A stretch of 64,000 nucleotides of DNA from Siphonodentalium dalli (GCA_032622095.1 CP136061.1:996001-1060000); one strand, 5' to 3'; positions 41,968 to 55,619 are shown, counted from the first letter of the stretch. Notes: generated from the sequence alone by a model not told the origin. A program made the numbers and translations.

Positions 41968-43125
41968 GAGCGTATCCGCACTGTAGAATGGGCCCAATTG
42001 ACTATAACCATCATATTTGACCTATCATGATATTCAAAAGTTCGAAATGACCCATATAACCAGCATTTCGAACTGAATGTGGTCCTTTTATTACACAACG
42101 TTTAATGTTGTCCAACTTCAACCCATGATTGGGTCAATTAAGTGCGTATCCGCACTGTAGAACTGGCCCAAATGACTATAACCATCATATTTTGGCCTAT
42201 CACGATATTCACAATTTCGGGATGACCCATATCACCAGTATTTCGAACTGCGTCTGGTCCTTTTATTACACAACGGTCAATGCAGTCCACTTCCAATCCA
42301 TGATTATGTCGATTAAGTGCATATCCGCACTGTAGATTGTGTCCAAGTGACTATAACCATCATAGTTTGGCCTATCACGATATTCACAAGTTTGTGATGA
42401 CCTATATCACTTGTATTTCGAACTGAATGTGGTACTTTTTTACACAACGGTTAATGTTGTCCAACTTCAATCCATCGTTGTGTCAATTAAGGGCGTATCC
42501 GCACTGTATAATTGGCCCAAATAACTATAACCATCATATTTTGGCCTATCACGATATTCACAAGTTCGTGATGACCCATATAACCAGTATTTCGAACCGC
42601 GTGTTGTCCTTTTATTACACAACGGTCATTGTAGTCCAACTTCAACCCATGATTGGGTCAATTAAGTGCGTATCCGCACTGTAGAATGGTCGGAAATGAC
42701 TATAACTATCATTTTTTGGCCTATCACGATATTCACAAGTTCGGGATGACCCATATCACCAGTATTTCGAACTGCGTGTGGTCCTTTTATTACACAACGG
42801 TCAATGTAGTCCACATTCAACCCATGATTGTGTCAATTAAGGGCGTATCCACACTGTAGATTGGCCCCAATTTACTATAACCATAATATTTTGACCTATC
42901 ACGATATTCACAAGTTCGGATGACCCATATCAACTGTGCTTCGAACTGCGTGTGGTCCTTTTATTACAGATCGGTCAATGTAGTCCAACGTCAACCCACG
43001 ATTATGCACTGTATCCGCACTGTAGAATGGGCCCAAATGACTATAGTCATCATATTTTGGCCTATCACGATATTAACAAGTTCGTGATGACCCATATAAC
43101 CAGTATTTCGAACTGCGTGTGAATT
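41965..43125. repeat. Satellite A, unit about 175 bp, six to seven copies
   Basis: Units share gcgtatccgcactgtagaa, ggcctatcacgatattcaca and 'gtccttttattacacaacgg'. They are diverged by substitutions and small deletions. Open frames are repeat artefacts. Confidence 0.85.
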
Positions 43126-43995
43126 CAGTTTGAAACACTTTTTAATATTTTCATTCCTTAGCAGTATAGCAGCATAGCACCGCTAGAATTAAGCTTGAAA
43201 CTCTTTTTAATATTTTCATTCCTTAGCAGTATAGCAGCGCTAGAATTCAGTTTGAACCATTTATTTTTTGATGCATTATAAGTTTAGCAGTCCTAGAGCC
43301 CTTTTAAAACTCCATTTTCTTTCATTTTTTTCATTCGTTAGCAGTTTACCAGCATAGCACCGCTAGAATTGAGTTTGAAACTCTCTTTTTTAATATTTTC
43401 ATTTCTTAGCAGTTTAGCAGCATAGCACCGCTAGAATTCAGTTTGAAACTCTTGTTTTTTAATATCTTCATTCCTTATATCAGTTAAGCAGCATAGCACC
43501 GCTAGAATTGAGTTTGAAACTCTTTTTTTTAATATTTTCATTCTTTAGCAGTTTAGCAGCATAGCACCGCTAGAATTGAGTTTGAAACTCATGTTTTTTT
43601 TAAATATTTTCATTAGTTAGCAGTGTAGCAGCATAGCACCGCCAGGATTGAGTTTGAAACTCTCTTTTTTAATATTTTTATTCATTAGCAGTTTAGAGGC
43701 ATAGCCCCGCTATAATTCAGTTTGAACCATTTATTTTTTAATGCATTAGCAGTTTAGCAGTCCTAGAGCCCTTTTAAAACTCCATTTTCTTTAATTTTAT
43801 CATTCGTTAGCAGTTTAGCAGCATTGCACCGCTAGAATTCAGTTTGAAACTCTCGTTTTTAATATTTTCATTCCTTAGCAGCATAGCACCACTAGAATTC
43901 AGTTTGAAACTCTTTTTTAATATTTTCATTCCTTAGCAGTTTAGCAGCGTAGTAATGCTAGAATACAGTTTGATACTCTTTTTTCTTGATTGAGT
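43125..43995. repeat. Satellite B, unit about 65-70 bp, about twelve copies
   Basis: Units share 'ttagcagcatagcaccgcta', 'gaattcagtttgaaactct' and a T-rich run. Variable T-runs and two longer, more diverged units (around 43,250 and 43,730) suggest a dimeric higher-order form. It directly abuts satellite A. Confidence 0.85.
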
Positions 43996-44730
43996 TGCAC
44001 TTAGTACTTAGCCCCGAAAAATATGAGTACCAAAAAAAATTGACCACGTTTCTTGCGATATCTAGTCATTTGAGTCGCCCTTATTTTTATAGATAGGTAT
44101 AATTACTCCTATACCCCAAGAATCGGGTATACAACCAGTTTCCATTACAAGGTTAGAAGTTCGTAAAAATATATTATGTAGATTCTCTGGGGTATTCGTT
44201 CAGTAATTTGTCTTCTGGCGATTTGTCATTCTTCAAAGAGTGTAACGCGGTTTTCAATTCCTGCATTGTTATCGGTTTGTCTAATGTGTCATTTGTTCCT
44301 ATCAATACGTCATCCAGTATATATATCTTTATTGTCCTCATCGTGGGAGAGTATAATATATATTATTAGACAAGAACATATCTACAGTATAATAAGAAGA
44401 ACAAGTAGGTTTACAAACATTTGGGGTAAATAATAATAAGTAACGTATATACAAAACTGATCCACGTACGTTCCCAATCACACGCTTATACATAGCTCAA
44501 CCATTGCATACATTTACCATTTACCTACGATCACACGCACCCACGCACCCTCCCATACACGCTCATCCACACACACACCCTAGCACCTTCTCACAAACAA
44601 ACACACCCACCCTCACACCCACACAAACACACCCTCTCTCTCACACACCCCATTCAGCATGAAGAAACACGCGCATACATTCATAGTGATATGTACACAC
44701 TAACACGGACACTCACAAACAGGCACACAC

Positions 44731-44778
<48 letters not shown>

Positions 44779-45059
44779 CCTCACACATGCAGACACATAT
44801 ACACGAGTATGTAGACAAACAACAGACAGACTGGCGTATGCCCACATAATGTCACACGCAGACACAAATATAACAAGAAAACCATAGTCAGAAATGGTAA
44901 CGCCACCAAGATCGTATTATTAGCCATAAATATAAATAATAATACAATTATTCTATAAACTAGCTTTCAAATTTTATGCGGGAAATTTGCGTACTTCCAT
45001 ATTTCAAGTTTTCCCGTTTCTCGTGGCATACATTACTTTCATCAAACTGTCTTCTTTAT
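43996..45059. repeat. Non-coding stretch with CA-rich simple repeats
   Basis: 44,500-44,830 is dominated by cacacac, ccacccaca and a ctctctc run. The rest shows no gene. Confidence 0.7.
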
Positions 45060-45645
45060 TACACAAGCTGATAGGCCCGACTTCACCCGGGCTGTTTCAC
45101 ATCTGCTTTCCGGTGAAAGGTGCGATTTGACCTTCAATTGACTATTTCGAAAGTCAAGGTCAGGTCAGGGTCATGATTTGTCCAGTCCAAAACACCCCCA
45201 CCCGTAGAAAACTACCCATAGGTATCAAATTTCGTCGAAATCCGTCCGTTTTACCCAACTTGACCTTTAATTAACAATTTTGAAGGTCAAGGTAAGGTCA
45301 GAGTCATGATTTGACCCGTCCAAAACACCCCCCCCCCCCGACAAAAGTACCCATAGGTATCAAATTTCGTCGAAATCTATCCGTTTTATCCGAGTTGACC
45401 TTTGATTGGCCATATTGAAGGTCAAGGTCAGGCCGAGGTCACGATTTGACCCGTTCAAAACTCTCCTCAGACCAAAGTATCCCTAGTATCAAATTTCGCC
45501 GAAATTTGTCCGTTTTACCCAAATTGACCTTGCATTGACAGTTTTAAAGGTCAAGGTCAGGTCGGGGTCACAATTTGACCCGTTCAAAACACTTCCCGGA
45601 CACAAATACCCATAGGTATCAAATTACGTTGAAATCTATGGAAAG
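45060..45645 (-). repeat. Inverted relative of the 'ttcaaggtcaaa' tandem repeat
   Basis: Four or five units with 'caaatttcgtcgaaat' and 'gaaggtcaaggtcaggtc' are the reverse complement of the family at 30,600-31,260. Confidence 0.8.
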
Positions 45646-45822
45646 CCGAGGAGGACATGTTGGTTGCTAATTGCTAGATATACGACGCGGTATTTTGAAG
45701 GTGTTTCAAACTAGGAGATAGAAGTATTCTGCCTTTCAAATGGTGATGAATTATAGTAGTTTATTCAAATTTTATGGCATAAATTGTTATTAAAACCGTA
45801 TATACTATAAAAAATTAATGAC

Positions 45823-45847
45823 TCGAAAATTAAGTGGGCCTTTAAAC
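45823..45847. repeat. Single end of the TTAA MITE family of 5922-6360
   Basis: 'cgaaaattaagtgggccttt' matches the right end of that MITE; no left end is visible nearby. Confidence 0.6.
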
Positions 45848-46049
45848 AAAGTCACAATTGCATTTAGGCTCATCTCATACTCGTCCATTCAGCGATATTC
45901 TACTGCGCAGTTTGTTATAGCCTCCAGTATTTATTGAGCGTTATACCCCCAACTGTTATAATTCGCCTTTAGCAGGCGTACTCTTGCCTCAGATTATTGA
46001 GATATTAGGTCACACATAATCACATTAAATCGCATCGTAACATAGCAAT

Positions 46050-46870
46050 TGTGTGGGCTCCTTGGCGTGAATATGTAATGAGAAATAAGGTCATACGTAA
46101 TGACATTAAACTCAAGAAAACCCTCGAAAACAAAACAAAATCACATTTAATGTTTTACGTTATTTCCTTCATAAAAAGAATATTCGTGATAATGAACCCT
46201 CTCGTTACTTTAGAATATAGAATTAACCTTAAAATAAAAAAAATCTTTGGAACACAGAACCTTCGGAATAACGAACCTTCGGATTGGTGAACCTTCGGAA
46301 TAGCGAACATTCAGAGAAATTTCGGAATAGTGGACCTTCGGGATAGTGAACCTTCGGAATAGAGCCATGCCCCCCAATATTCATATTATATGCCCAGAGT
46401 TCAAAGGTATGGACCCATAAAATTCTAAACTTGGCCCTTAAAATAATGAACTCCAAATTGGAGCACACACAGAACACCACTTAAGTCAACTGAACCTATG
46501 TCATGTCCCAATGCGGGAGGGTCCATATATACCACAACATTCATAGTATATGCCAAGAATTCAAAGGTATGGGCCCACGTAATGACATAAAATCTCAAGA
46601 AAACCAGCGAAAACAAAACAAAATCACATTTAATGTTCTAAGTTAAGTTATTTCCTCCTGTATCTGTATCGGTGTGCGCGCATGATCAGTTCGGATGTGA
46701 GCGCACACTCCATATAAAGAATCTTTGTGAAAATGAACCCTCTCAAATTAGTCTCAATACTTTAAAATATAGAATTAACCTAAAAATAACAAAAACCTTC
46801 GGAATAGAGAACCTTCGGAATAGCGGACCTTCGGGATAGCAAACCTTCATAATAGAAGCATGTCCCCACA
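46050..46870. repeat. Diverged ~490-bp tandem duplication with 'ccttcggaatag' minirepeats
   Basis: 'aaaacaaaacaaaatcacat' and the following 'ttaatgtt' occur at about 46,130 and 46,615, and each is followed 120-180 bp later by a cluster of 'accttcggaatagcgaa' repeats. No gene. Confidence 0.65.
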
Positions 46871-47478
46871 ATTACACCGGTGACGTAAACACATGTGCCA
46901 ATCTTAGTTGTACTCTCGTAATTATCGGTACGATGAAACGGTGACGGAATCTGACGAGGTTTGCCGAATGTACAATCACCCAGTGAATTATCGATCGCCC
47001 ATGCGATACAAAAAAACCAAAAGCAATAAACACCACACTACGGTGGCGTAATAATACATGCAGTGTCAAAGGTAATTGCATATATAAGTAATAGAATAGC
47101 ATAAATGTACGCAGTCAAGCTATCTAAACATTTGATTCAGTGTACAGCTACCAAAATAGACTTCATTTTGTAAATATAAATTTGATCTTGATTGCAACCG
47201 CGCATTACAAAAACGACAGACTGGTTTGAATGCACAACACACGCTACATGTGCATACCAAAGCGAATGCACCCACCAAGAGAGCAAAAGAAGGAATGTGT
47301 CAACGCAAGACCGACTTTTGTCGGTCAAGCGTCAACGAACACCACCTCCGCTCTCTCGATAAAACCACCGATTTATATACAGCAATTTGTGCGCGATCAA
47401 ATCCCAGTTGGGTTGACAGGCCCACCACAGGTGCAAACACGAGTTGTACAAATACTATAGACGAATTTACTATTAATA
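46871..47478. other. No gene recognised
   Basis: Unique-looking sequence between the tandem duplication and the minus-strand LINE. Frames here are short and resemble nothing known. Confidence 0.4.
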
Positions 47479-49282
47479 CTACTGTGGTGCTTTGGTGTCC
47501 CCAACCATCAGTTCATATGATAACCAAAAATGTGCAGTTGTAGTTACAAAGAGATGAATGAATTGCATTTGGTCGTCAGTGTAAAGCAAGGTGTCCGACG
47601 AAGGGAACCCAAGAAATGTTGCAACTTTCTCTGACTCACTCATATGGTCCAGATGAAGAAAGCATGACACTCCATATACATTTATCAAACGGTACCAGAA
47701 ATTATTATGCAGGTGCGACAATGATGAACATTGTAAAATAACATGGTTCACTAAAAGGTTGAACTGACGTTTACACAAGTGACACATTCCAGGTTCATCG
47801 AATGTTGTTCTTGCCAGTATATTTGCACACGATATATACGCGCGCTTTTCAGTTGGAAATTGTCGACATGAGGACCACAAGACTGATAATTTCAAGTGTT
47901 TTTGCGCTTCTCTGAATATATTGAAGTCTTCATCTTCCAGAAGTCTGGAGCACCACTGCGACGATTCACGGCCGTAAATGACCGAGTTTACATCATATTT
48001 CATCTGTTTTTTGAAGGAAATATACCATTTGATAAGTAGCCAAATAGACTACCACTTAGATTGTACTTGTCAAGGATTTTGGATATATCTTAAAAAACTT
48101 TCTAACATTTGAATATCAATATTTGAAGTTGGGCTCTTACTTCGGCTGTTTATTTTTTTCCAGAACTGTTTGGAATTACTATGTTTCAGTTTATACATGT
48201 GTAATGAGAACTTTTCGCTGTGAATACTAATGGATAGTTTTAATTCGCGTTTATATTCACTCGCCTTCTCTCTCATGTAGTCTTGATCTATGGTTTCGCC
48301 CTGTTCTGTGGCTCCTAACTGCACGCCGGTATTCTTTGCGGGCAGATCTACAACTACGTGAGAACCAAGGTTTATTATTGATAGGTTCCTTTTGTTTTCT
48401 GTGCAAATGTTGTTTCGTCGCAAATGTATCATCTACCGCATCAAGTATTGTTTTTGCAATAAGATTGTTCACTTCGTCTAAGTGAGATGAACTCAATTTG
48501 TTATCTTGTATACTATCAAGGAAGGATATCAATGTACTTATTGCGACGGGATCCACGTTCCATTGAAACTCACATACTTTAGTTGGGTCCCATTTTCGGT
48601 GACCTTTCGGTAGTGAATCGCTTGTTTCTGTGTTACATGTAGTTATAATTTCTGTTAATGGCACATTTATAGTGAAAATAATTGGACAGTGACAATCGGA
48701 CCACAAATGGTTAAATTCTCCAACAGCAAAGTCATTAAGAAGTGGCACAGCTTCTAGTGAACAAACCATATAGTCTATTACTGAACAGTCCTAACAAGTA
48801 TAATCCCCAATCTTGGAATCGGTGCCTATCTGGCCGTTCATGACAAAGAAGCCATTGTTTCTACAGAACGAAAGGAGGTGTCTACCATAGTTATTTTTAC
48901 TTATGTCCCTACTATATCCCTGCTTTGGTATGCCGTTATATTCTAAATATATTGAATTGCCATCAATGCATGAATCAATCCCGGGTATTTCATCATTTTC
49001 AAAATCGTCTGACGGTACAAAATCCGGGTCCACAGACGTTCTAGCATTAAAATATCCACATAAGATAATATTATTACTTCTATTTCGCAGATAAATGTAA
49101 TCGGTCAGGATTTCTGTGAATGCATCAACGGTTGAGTATCTACTATTTTCGGGTGGAATATAAATTGCTCCTATTATCGCGTGAAGTTTATCTATTGTAA
49201 CTTCTACCCAATGAACATATGAGCATTCTGTTATAACAATATTCGTTGATTTTACAATATCGACCTTTAGACGTTGGAGCAA
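47479..49282 (-). pseudogene. LINE with endonuclease and C-terminal zinc knuckle but no reverse-transcriptase core
   Basis: Reading leftward, 49282-48791 is an APE-type endonuclease (VEVTIDKLHAIIGAIYIPPE, then NNIILCGYFNAR). The next frame, 48769-48257, contains WSDCHCPIIFTI (the endonuclease end) and a linker with NKPWFSRSCRSARKEYRRA. After a remnant at 48432-48070 the sequence jumps to a C-terminal domain (48003-47479) with C-H-L-C...H-x4-C. The catalytic palm with the 'Y/A-x-DD' motif is absent, so an internal deletion of the reverse transcriptase is likely near 48,003-48,070. Confidence 0.75.
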
Positions 49283-49471
49283 ACCATGAGTGATTGCCGG
49301 TCAGATTGTCGTGAACAGCAGAATAAAAATCGTTTCACTCGACGCCCGAGCAAACCGAAACCATGGTTTACCCATGAGTGCTCAAGCTCTAGAAAACAAT
49401 ATAAACAAGCATACACAAATTATAAGAAAAACAATGAAAGTGTCAACGACACTGTAGCTCAACTTAGGTAG
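49283..49471 (+). pseudogene. LINE linker fragment, left part of a split LINE
   Basis: The frame RRPSKPKPWFTHECSSSRKQ and KNNESVNDT corresponds to the linker between endonuclease and reverse transcriptase. It stops at the border of the tandem-repeat element and appears to resume at 52,466. Confidence 0.65.
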
Positions 49472-52465
49472 GGGAATAATTTAATGGTTGACAGTAAATG
49501 GAGGAATAGGAAAGGTGCTATAATTGAAATGTCTAAGTAAGACAAGATGTACATGTCAATATCAACATTCATGACATGTTTCATAATGATCGAATCAGGG
49601 ATGTGGTGATTATGGTGTGTCAAAGGATTTAGTGATGCAAAGAGTAAATTATAAAATGGCCATCGGCAGTCATGTTTTTTCCGAATTACCCCAAAATGAC
49701 TTGTTCGCATCTACAGCCTTTACAAATCTCATAATGATCTGACCAAATGTACGACCTGTAGCCTGTGCCAAAGGATTTAGTCATGCAAAGAGTGAAATCC
49801 AATATGGCTGCTGGCGGCCATGTTTCTTAGCCAAACGACCCCAAAATGACTCGTTCCCCATCAACATGTCAATGTCAACAGCCTTTACAAATCCCATCTA
49901 CGTGTCATTGTTAACATCCATGACAAAATTCATGAAGATCCGATCAACGCTACGACCTGTAGCCCGCACCAAAGGATTTAGTCATGCAAAGAATAAAATC
50001 CAAGATGCCTGCTGGCGGCCATGTTTTTTGTCTGAACAACCCCAAAATGACTCGTTCCCATCTACATGTCAATATTAACATCCAGGTCAAATTTCATGAT
50101 GATCAGACGAATAGTACGACCTGTATTCCGCACCAATGGATTTAATTTTGAAATCCAAGATGACCACCATGTTTTTGGGCCGAATGACCCCAAAATGACT
50201 CGTTCCCTTCTACATGTCATTGTTAACATATATGACTAATCTCATGAAGATCTGACCAAAGCTACGACCTGTAGCCCGCACCAAAGGATTTAGTCATGCA
50301 AAGAATAAAATCCAAGATGGCTGCTGGCGGCCATGATTTTTGGCCGAATGACCGCAAAGTGACTCGTTCCCATCTACAAGTCACTGTTAACATCCATGAC
50401 AAATTTCATGAAGTTCCGACCAAAGCTACGACCTGTAGCCCACACCAAAGGATTTAGCCATGCAAAGAGTAAAATCCAAGATGGCTGCTGGTGGCCATGT
50501 TTTTTGGACGAACGACCCCAAAATCACTCGTTCCCATCTACATGTCAATATTAACATCCACGACATATTTCATGATGATCAGACCAAAGCTACGACCTGT
50601 AGCCCGCGCCAAAGGATTTAGTCATGCAAAGAGTAAAATCCAAGATGGCTGCTGGTGGCCATGTTTTTGGCCGAACAACCCCAAAATCACTCGTTCCCAT
50701 CTACATGTCAATATTAACATCCATGACAAATTTCATGATGATCAGACGAACGGTACGACCTGTAGCCCGCGCCAATGGATAGAATTTTGAAATCCAAGAT
50801 GGCCGCCAGTGGCCATGTTTTTTTGGCCGATTGACCCCAAAATGACTCGTTCCCATCGACATGTCAATGTCAACATTCTTGACAAATTTCATAAAGATCA
50901 GACCAAAGGTACGACCTGTAGCCCGCGCCAAAGGATTTAGTCATGCAAAGAGTAAAATCCAAGATGGCTGCTGGCGGCCATGATTTTTGGCCGAACGACC
51001 CCAAAATGACTCGTCCCCATCTACATGTTATTGTTAACATCCATGACAAATTTCATGAAGTTCCGACCAAAGCTACGACCTGTAGCCCGCGCCAAAGGAT
51101 TTAGTCATGTATAGAGTAAAATCCAAGATGCCTGCTGGCGGCCATGTTTTTTGTCTGAACAACCCCAAAATGACTCGTTCCCATCTACATGTCAATATTA
51201 ACATCCAGGTCAAATTTCATGATGATCAGACGAATAGTACGACCTGTATTCCGCACCAATGGATTTAATTTTGAAATCCAAGATGACCACCATGTTTTTG
51301 GGCCGAATGACCCCAAAATGACTCGTTCCCTTCTACATGTCATTGTTAACATATATGACTAATCGCATGAAGATCTGACCAAAGCTACGACCTGTAGCCC
51401 GCACCAAAGGATTTAGTCATGCAAAGAATAAAATCCAAGATGGCTGCTGGCGGCCATGATTTTTGGCCGAATGACCGCAAAGTGACTCGTTCCCATCTAC
51501 AAGTCACTGTTAACATCCATGACAAATTTCATGAAGTTCCGACCAAAGCTACGACCTGTAGCCCACACCAAAGGATTTAGCCATGCAAAGGGTAAAATCC
51601 AAGATGGCTGCTGGTGGCCATGTTTTTTGGACGAACGACCCCAAAATCACTCGTTCCCATCTACATGTCAATATTAACATCCACGACATATTTCATGATG
51701 ATCAGACCAAAGCTACGACCTGTAGCCCGCGCCAAAGGATTTAGTCATGCAAAGAGTAAAATCCAAGATGGCTGCTGGTGGCCATGTTTTTGGCCGAACA
51801 ACCCCAAAATCACTCGTTCCCATCTACATGTCAATATTAACATCCATGACAAATTTCATGATGATCAGACGAACGGTACGACCTGTAGCCCGCGCCAATG
51901 GATAGAATTTTGAAATCCAAGATGGCCGCCAGTGGCCATGTTTTTTTGGCCGATTGACCCCAAAATGACTCGTTCCCATCGACATGTCAATGTCAACATT
52001 CTTGACAAATTTCATAAAGATCAGACCAAAGGTACGACCTGTAGCCCGCGCCAAAGGATTTAGTCATGCAAAGAGTAAAATCCAAGATGGCTGCTGGCGG
52101 CCATGATTTTTGGCCGAACGACCCCAAAATGACTCGTCCCCATCTACAAAGTTCCGACCAAAGCTACGACCTGTAGCCCGCGCCAAAGGATTTAGTCATG
52201 CAAAGAGTAAAATCCAAGATGGCTGCTGTCGGCCATGTTTTTAGGCCGAACAACCCCAAAATCACTCGTTCCCATCTACATGTCAATGTCAACATTCTTG
52301 ACAAATTTCAGAAAGATTAGACCAAAGGTACGACCTGTAGCCCGCGCCAAAGGAAATTGTTGACGGACACACGGACACACGGACACACGCGCACACGCAC
52401 ACACGGACGACGGACGCCAAACCATGGCAATAGCTCAAACTTACAAAGTAAGTTGAGCTAAAAAT
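49472..52465. mobile_element. ~3-kb tandem-repeat element inserted in the LINE
   Basis: The border words 'gtagctcaactta' (left) and 'taagttgagcta' (right) are inverted copies. The flanks 'aacgacac' and 'aatgacac' look like an 8-bp target duplication with one mismatch. The body is about 17 units of 150-190 bp with 'acgacctgtagcccgcgcc', 'aaaggatttagtcatgcaaa' and 'ctggcggccatgtttttgg'. A 1123-bp block is duplicated almost perfectly (about 49,990-51,112 and 51,113-52,150). Before the right end is a 'cggacacacggacacacg' run. Open frames repeat with the units and are not genes. Confidence 0.75.
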
Positions 52466-54703
52466 GACACAAACCATTATCGCCTATTGGAAGATATGAC
52501 AATATATAAGAGATCGATTAGAGCGAGTAAACGACAGTTTCAAAACAACTTAAGCAAAAATATATCTAAAACAAGATTAGAAAATTCTCGCGACTATTGG
52601 AGGTTATTGGGTGCATCGAGAAAAGCGCTATCAGAATTCCACGATTTCTTTGCCAACATCAACAGTAACCAAACTGATGAAGATACAGTTTGTACCTGAG
52701 CACATTCAAACATCTTGTCTTGATTACGAGATCAGTCTAGATGAAGTCGAACATGCGATTCAACAACTTAGAACTGGGAAAGCCCCTGGCATTGACGAAG
52801 TGAGAAATGATTTCATAAAGCTTGCAGCTAGCCCAATGAAAGACCATATCCGATCCTTCTTTAATATAAGTTTAGTTTCAGGGACAGTCCAACATGAATG
52901 GGGAATAGGAATTATTCAAAAAAATTTAAGTCAAATGACCCCTCTTCACCGGCAAACTATCGTCCTATCACCCTGGTGAGCTGCATAGCAAAGCTATTTA
53001 CATCGATATTGAGTAACCGGATCCAGATGTTTTTAGAAACTAATAATCTCTTGTCCGAAAACCAGACTGGTTTTCGTTCCAATTATTCGACCACATATCA
53101 CATTTTCACCATTAACTGTTTGATTGATTTACTGAAAACGCAGAAAAGAAACCTTTATTGTTCGTTCATTGACCTATCCAAAGCTTTTGATAAAGTCTGG
53201 CGAACTGGTTTATGGAGAAAACTCTTTGACATAGGAGTAAAAGGCAGAGTTCTGAAAGTAATAGTAAATATGTATGTTGGTATTAAGTCATGCGTGTCGG
53301 TAAATAACTCTTTTTCTGATCTATTCCCATGCGAAATCGGAGTTAGACAAGGTGAAAACCTCTCACCCATCATATTCTCCATATACACTAATGATTTAGA
53401 GAACTTCCTCAGTCAGAACTAACAGAATGGTTTACTAATCACTAACCCTAAAGTTGGATCTAGCTTACCGTTGCTAAAGCTTTTCTGTCTACTTTACGCA
53501 GACGACACGGTCCTCGTGTCATACAGATACACTGCAGCCGGTCTGCAATCGGCCCTAGATGACTATGCCCAATATTGCAAAAAATGGAAACTTGTCATTA
53601 ATAATGCCAAAAGCAAGGTAATTATATTTGGTAGAAAAAAACCAACCGAGATGCAGTTTAACATTGACTCTCGACCTTTAGAGACGGTAAAACATTATAA
53701 ATATCTCGGTGTCACTTTCTCATCCACCGGGTCATTCATCGAAGAAAAGAAAACACGATGTCAGCAAGCTAAACGAGCAATGTTCGGACTCATTGGTAAG
53801 GTCCGGAACTTGAAACTATCTTTAAAGTGTACTATAGATCTATATGAGAAAACGATAGTCCCAATCCTAACTTACGGATCTGAAATATGAGGTATTTGAT
53901 GCCTAGCGATTGTTGAAAGACTAGAATTATGGTTTCTAAAATTCATACTTAGACTGAAAATGACCACACCCACTGCTTTTATCTATGGAGAACTCGGTAT
54001 ATTCCCTATTTCAATGAAAATTCAACAAAGAATTTTGAACTTTTGGGGACGACTAGTGACTGGTAAACGCGACAAACTCTCTTATCTTATGTACTGGAGG
54101 TTTTGCAGTCAATTTAATCAGACAGATATTTTCAAAAACCATAAATCTAATTGGATTAATTATGTATCGAAATTATTACATGATATTGGCATGAGCGGGT
54201 TGTGGAAATTTCATTCAATTGGAACATTGAGATCGTTTCGGGAGGTCACAAAACGAAAACTCGAAGACTCTTAAATCCAACAATGGCGGAACACATTGTC
54301 CTCATCAACAAAATACTCATTTTACCGAGAAATAAAACTAATATACAAAGAAGAAGACTATATAACAAAATTAAATACAAACGATGCGCTAACACTAATC
54401 AAATTTAGAACACGTAACCATAGACTACCCGTTGGAGTAGGTGACTGGACTAGAGCGCTGACAGAGGACAGAACGTGCACATTTTGCGATTACTCCGAGA
54501 TCGGAGACGAATTTCATGTTCTTCTTAAATGCCCGAAATTTAACTCCATCAGATCTAGATACATTGCTCCGTACTACTACACAAGACCCAACATGTTTAA
54601 GTTGATTCAACTGATGGACAACCGAAAACGACGGGTTACACGCGGAATTGCTAGAATAGTCTCTGAAGTAAATAATCTCATATCTGAAATTTCGATGCTA
54701 TGA
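52466..54703 (+). pseudogene. LINE reverse transcriptase and C-terminal domain, recently decayed
   Basis: Successive frames give LRTGKAPGIDEVRNDFIK, NYRPITLVSCIAKLFTSIL, SFIDLSKAFDKVWRTGL, GVRQGENLSPIIFSIYTNDL and then LLYADDTVLVS with the catalytic A-D-D. The thumb region (KYLGVTF) and a C-terminal C-x2-C...H-x4-C knuckle (54,475-54,530) follow. A handful of frameshifts and stops (for example at 53,420 and 53,888) interrupt what would otherwise be one frame, so the copy is young. The order fits Jockey/I/LOA-like LINEs; clade uncertain. Confidence 0.85.
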
Positions 54704-55619
54704 CCCGTTCATAATTCATAATATGTGTAGAGGCACAATCAAAGAAATGTGCATGCATAATAACTTAACATTGCGTCATAAAAATAGCCTTAATTGTGCA
54801 AATTATATCTCCGGACTCCAAACCCTAGAAAAACAAATGAATTGATACTGAGGATCAGGCTACCTTAATTTTGAAACTCTCCGAAAACTACGTAAAGCAT
54901 ATCTCTGTTGGCTCTTCCTTGCTCTCTCTCTCTCTCTGTCTATCTGCAGATATATATATATATATCTGCTTCTGGATAGAACAGGTATTAAAGTTGGAAG
55001 TTAGAGATGATATCGGTTGGAAGGGATGTTGGTTGGGTGCAGGGTGGGGGGGGGGGGGGGGGGGTAATGGAATATTTCTGTAATTTCATTAAAGATTAAA
55101 GTTTCATAACTCTGCAGATGTTATAATGATATCACTTTTTTTAATTTTATAACATGTTTAAAAATAATTGTTTTTGTTTGTTAAATTGAGCAAGATGAAA
55201 ATTCCAAAAATCTTAATTTAACCCAAAAATTTTGTTTTTTAGTTATGTCACTGGCTCCGCCCACATTCGACCCAGTGACCTCATTTGAACAAATCTGAAT
55301 CACAGTCCCCCAAGGACCCTTTGTACCAAATATGAACCCATTCGGCCCAATGAAATTTGAGAAGAAGTCGTTGTAAGAATTACTATGGTGGGAAAAAGTT
55401 ATGGTCCTAGCTTCGCAACTATTTGACCGGGTGACCTCATTTGAACAAATCTGAATGTGATTCACCTAGGGAACATCCACACCAAATACGAACCCATTCC
55501 GTCTTACGGTTCTGGAGGAGAAGATGATTCTTGACGGACGGATGACGGACGAGGAGTGATGACTATAGCTGCACCGAAGACTTCGTCTCAGGTGAGCTAA
55601 AAACCAATTAGCAGTGTTT
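54704..55619. repeat. LINE tail, simple repeats and a diverged dispersed repeat
   Basis: Contains ctctctc and tatata tracts (54,920-54,965), a G-run (55,045-55,064) and a duplicated 'gacctcatttgaacaaatctgaat' word (55,276 and 55,435). The end 'gacggacggatgacggacg...gcagctataggt'-like border resembles the ends of the repeat at 52,380. No gene. Confidence 0.55.

Noticed and set aside
42000-43990. CRISPR-like regular spacing of repeats.
   Set aside because: Units are direct, contiguous and diverged without unique spacers; these are eukaryotic satellites.
50491-50790. Identical 99-aa frames at 50,491 and 51,614.
   Set aside because: They reflect the 1123-bp duplication in a tandem-repeat array and not a gene.
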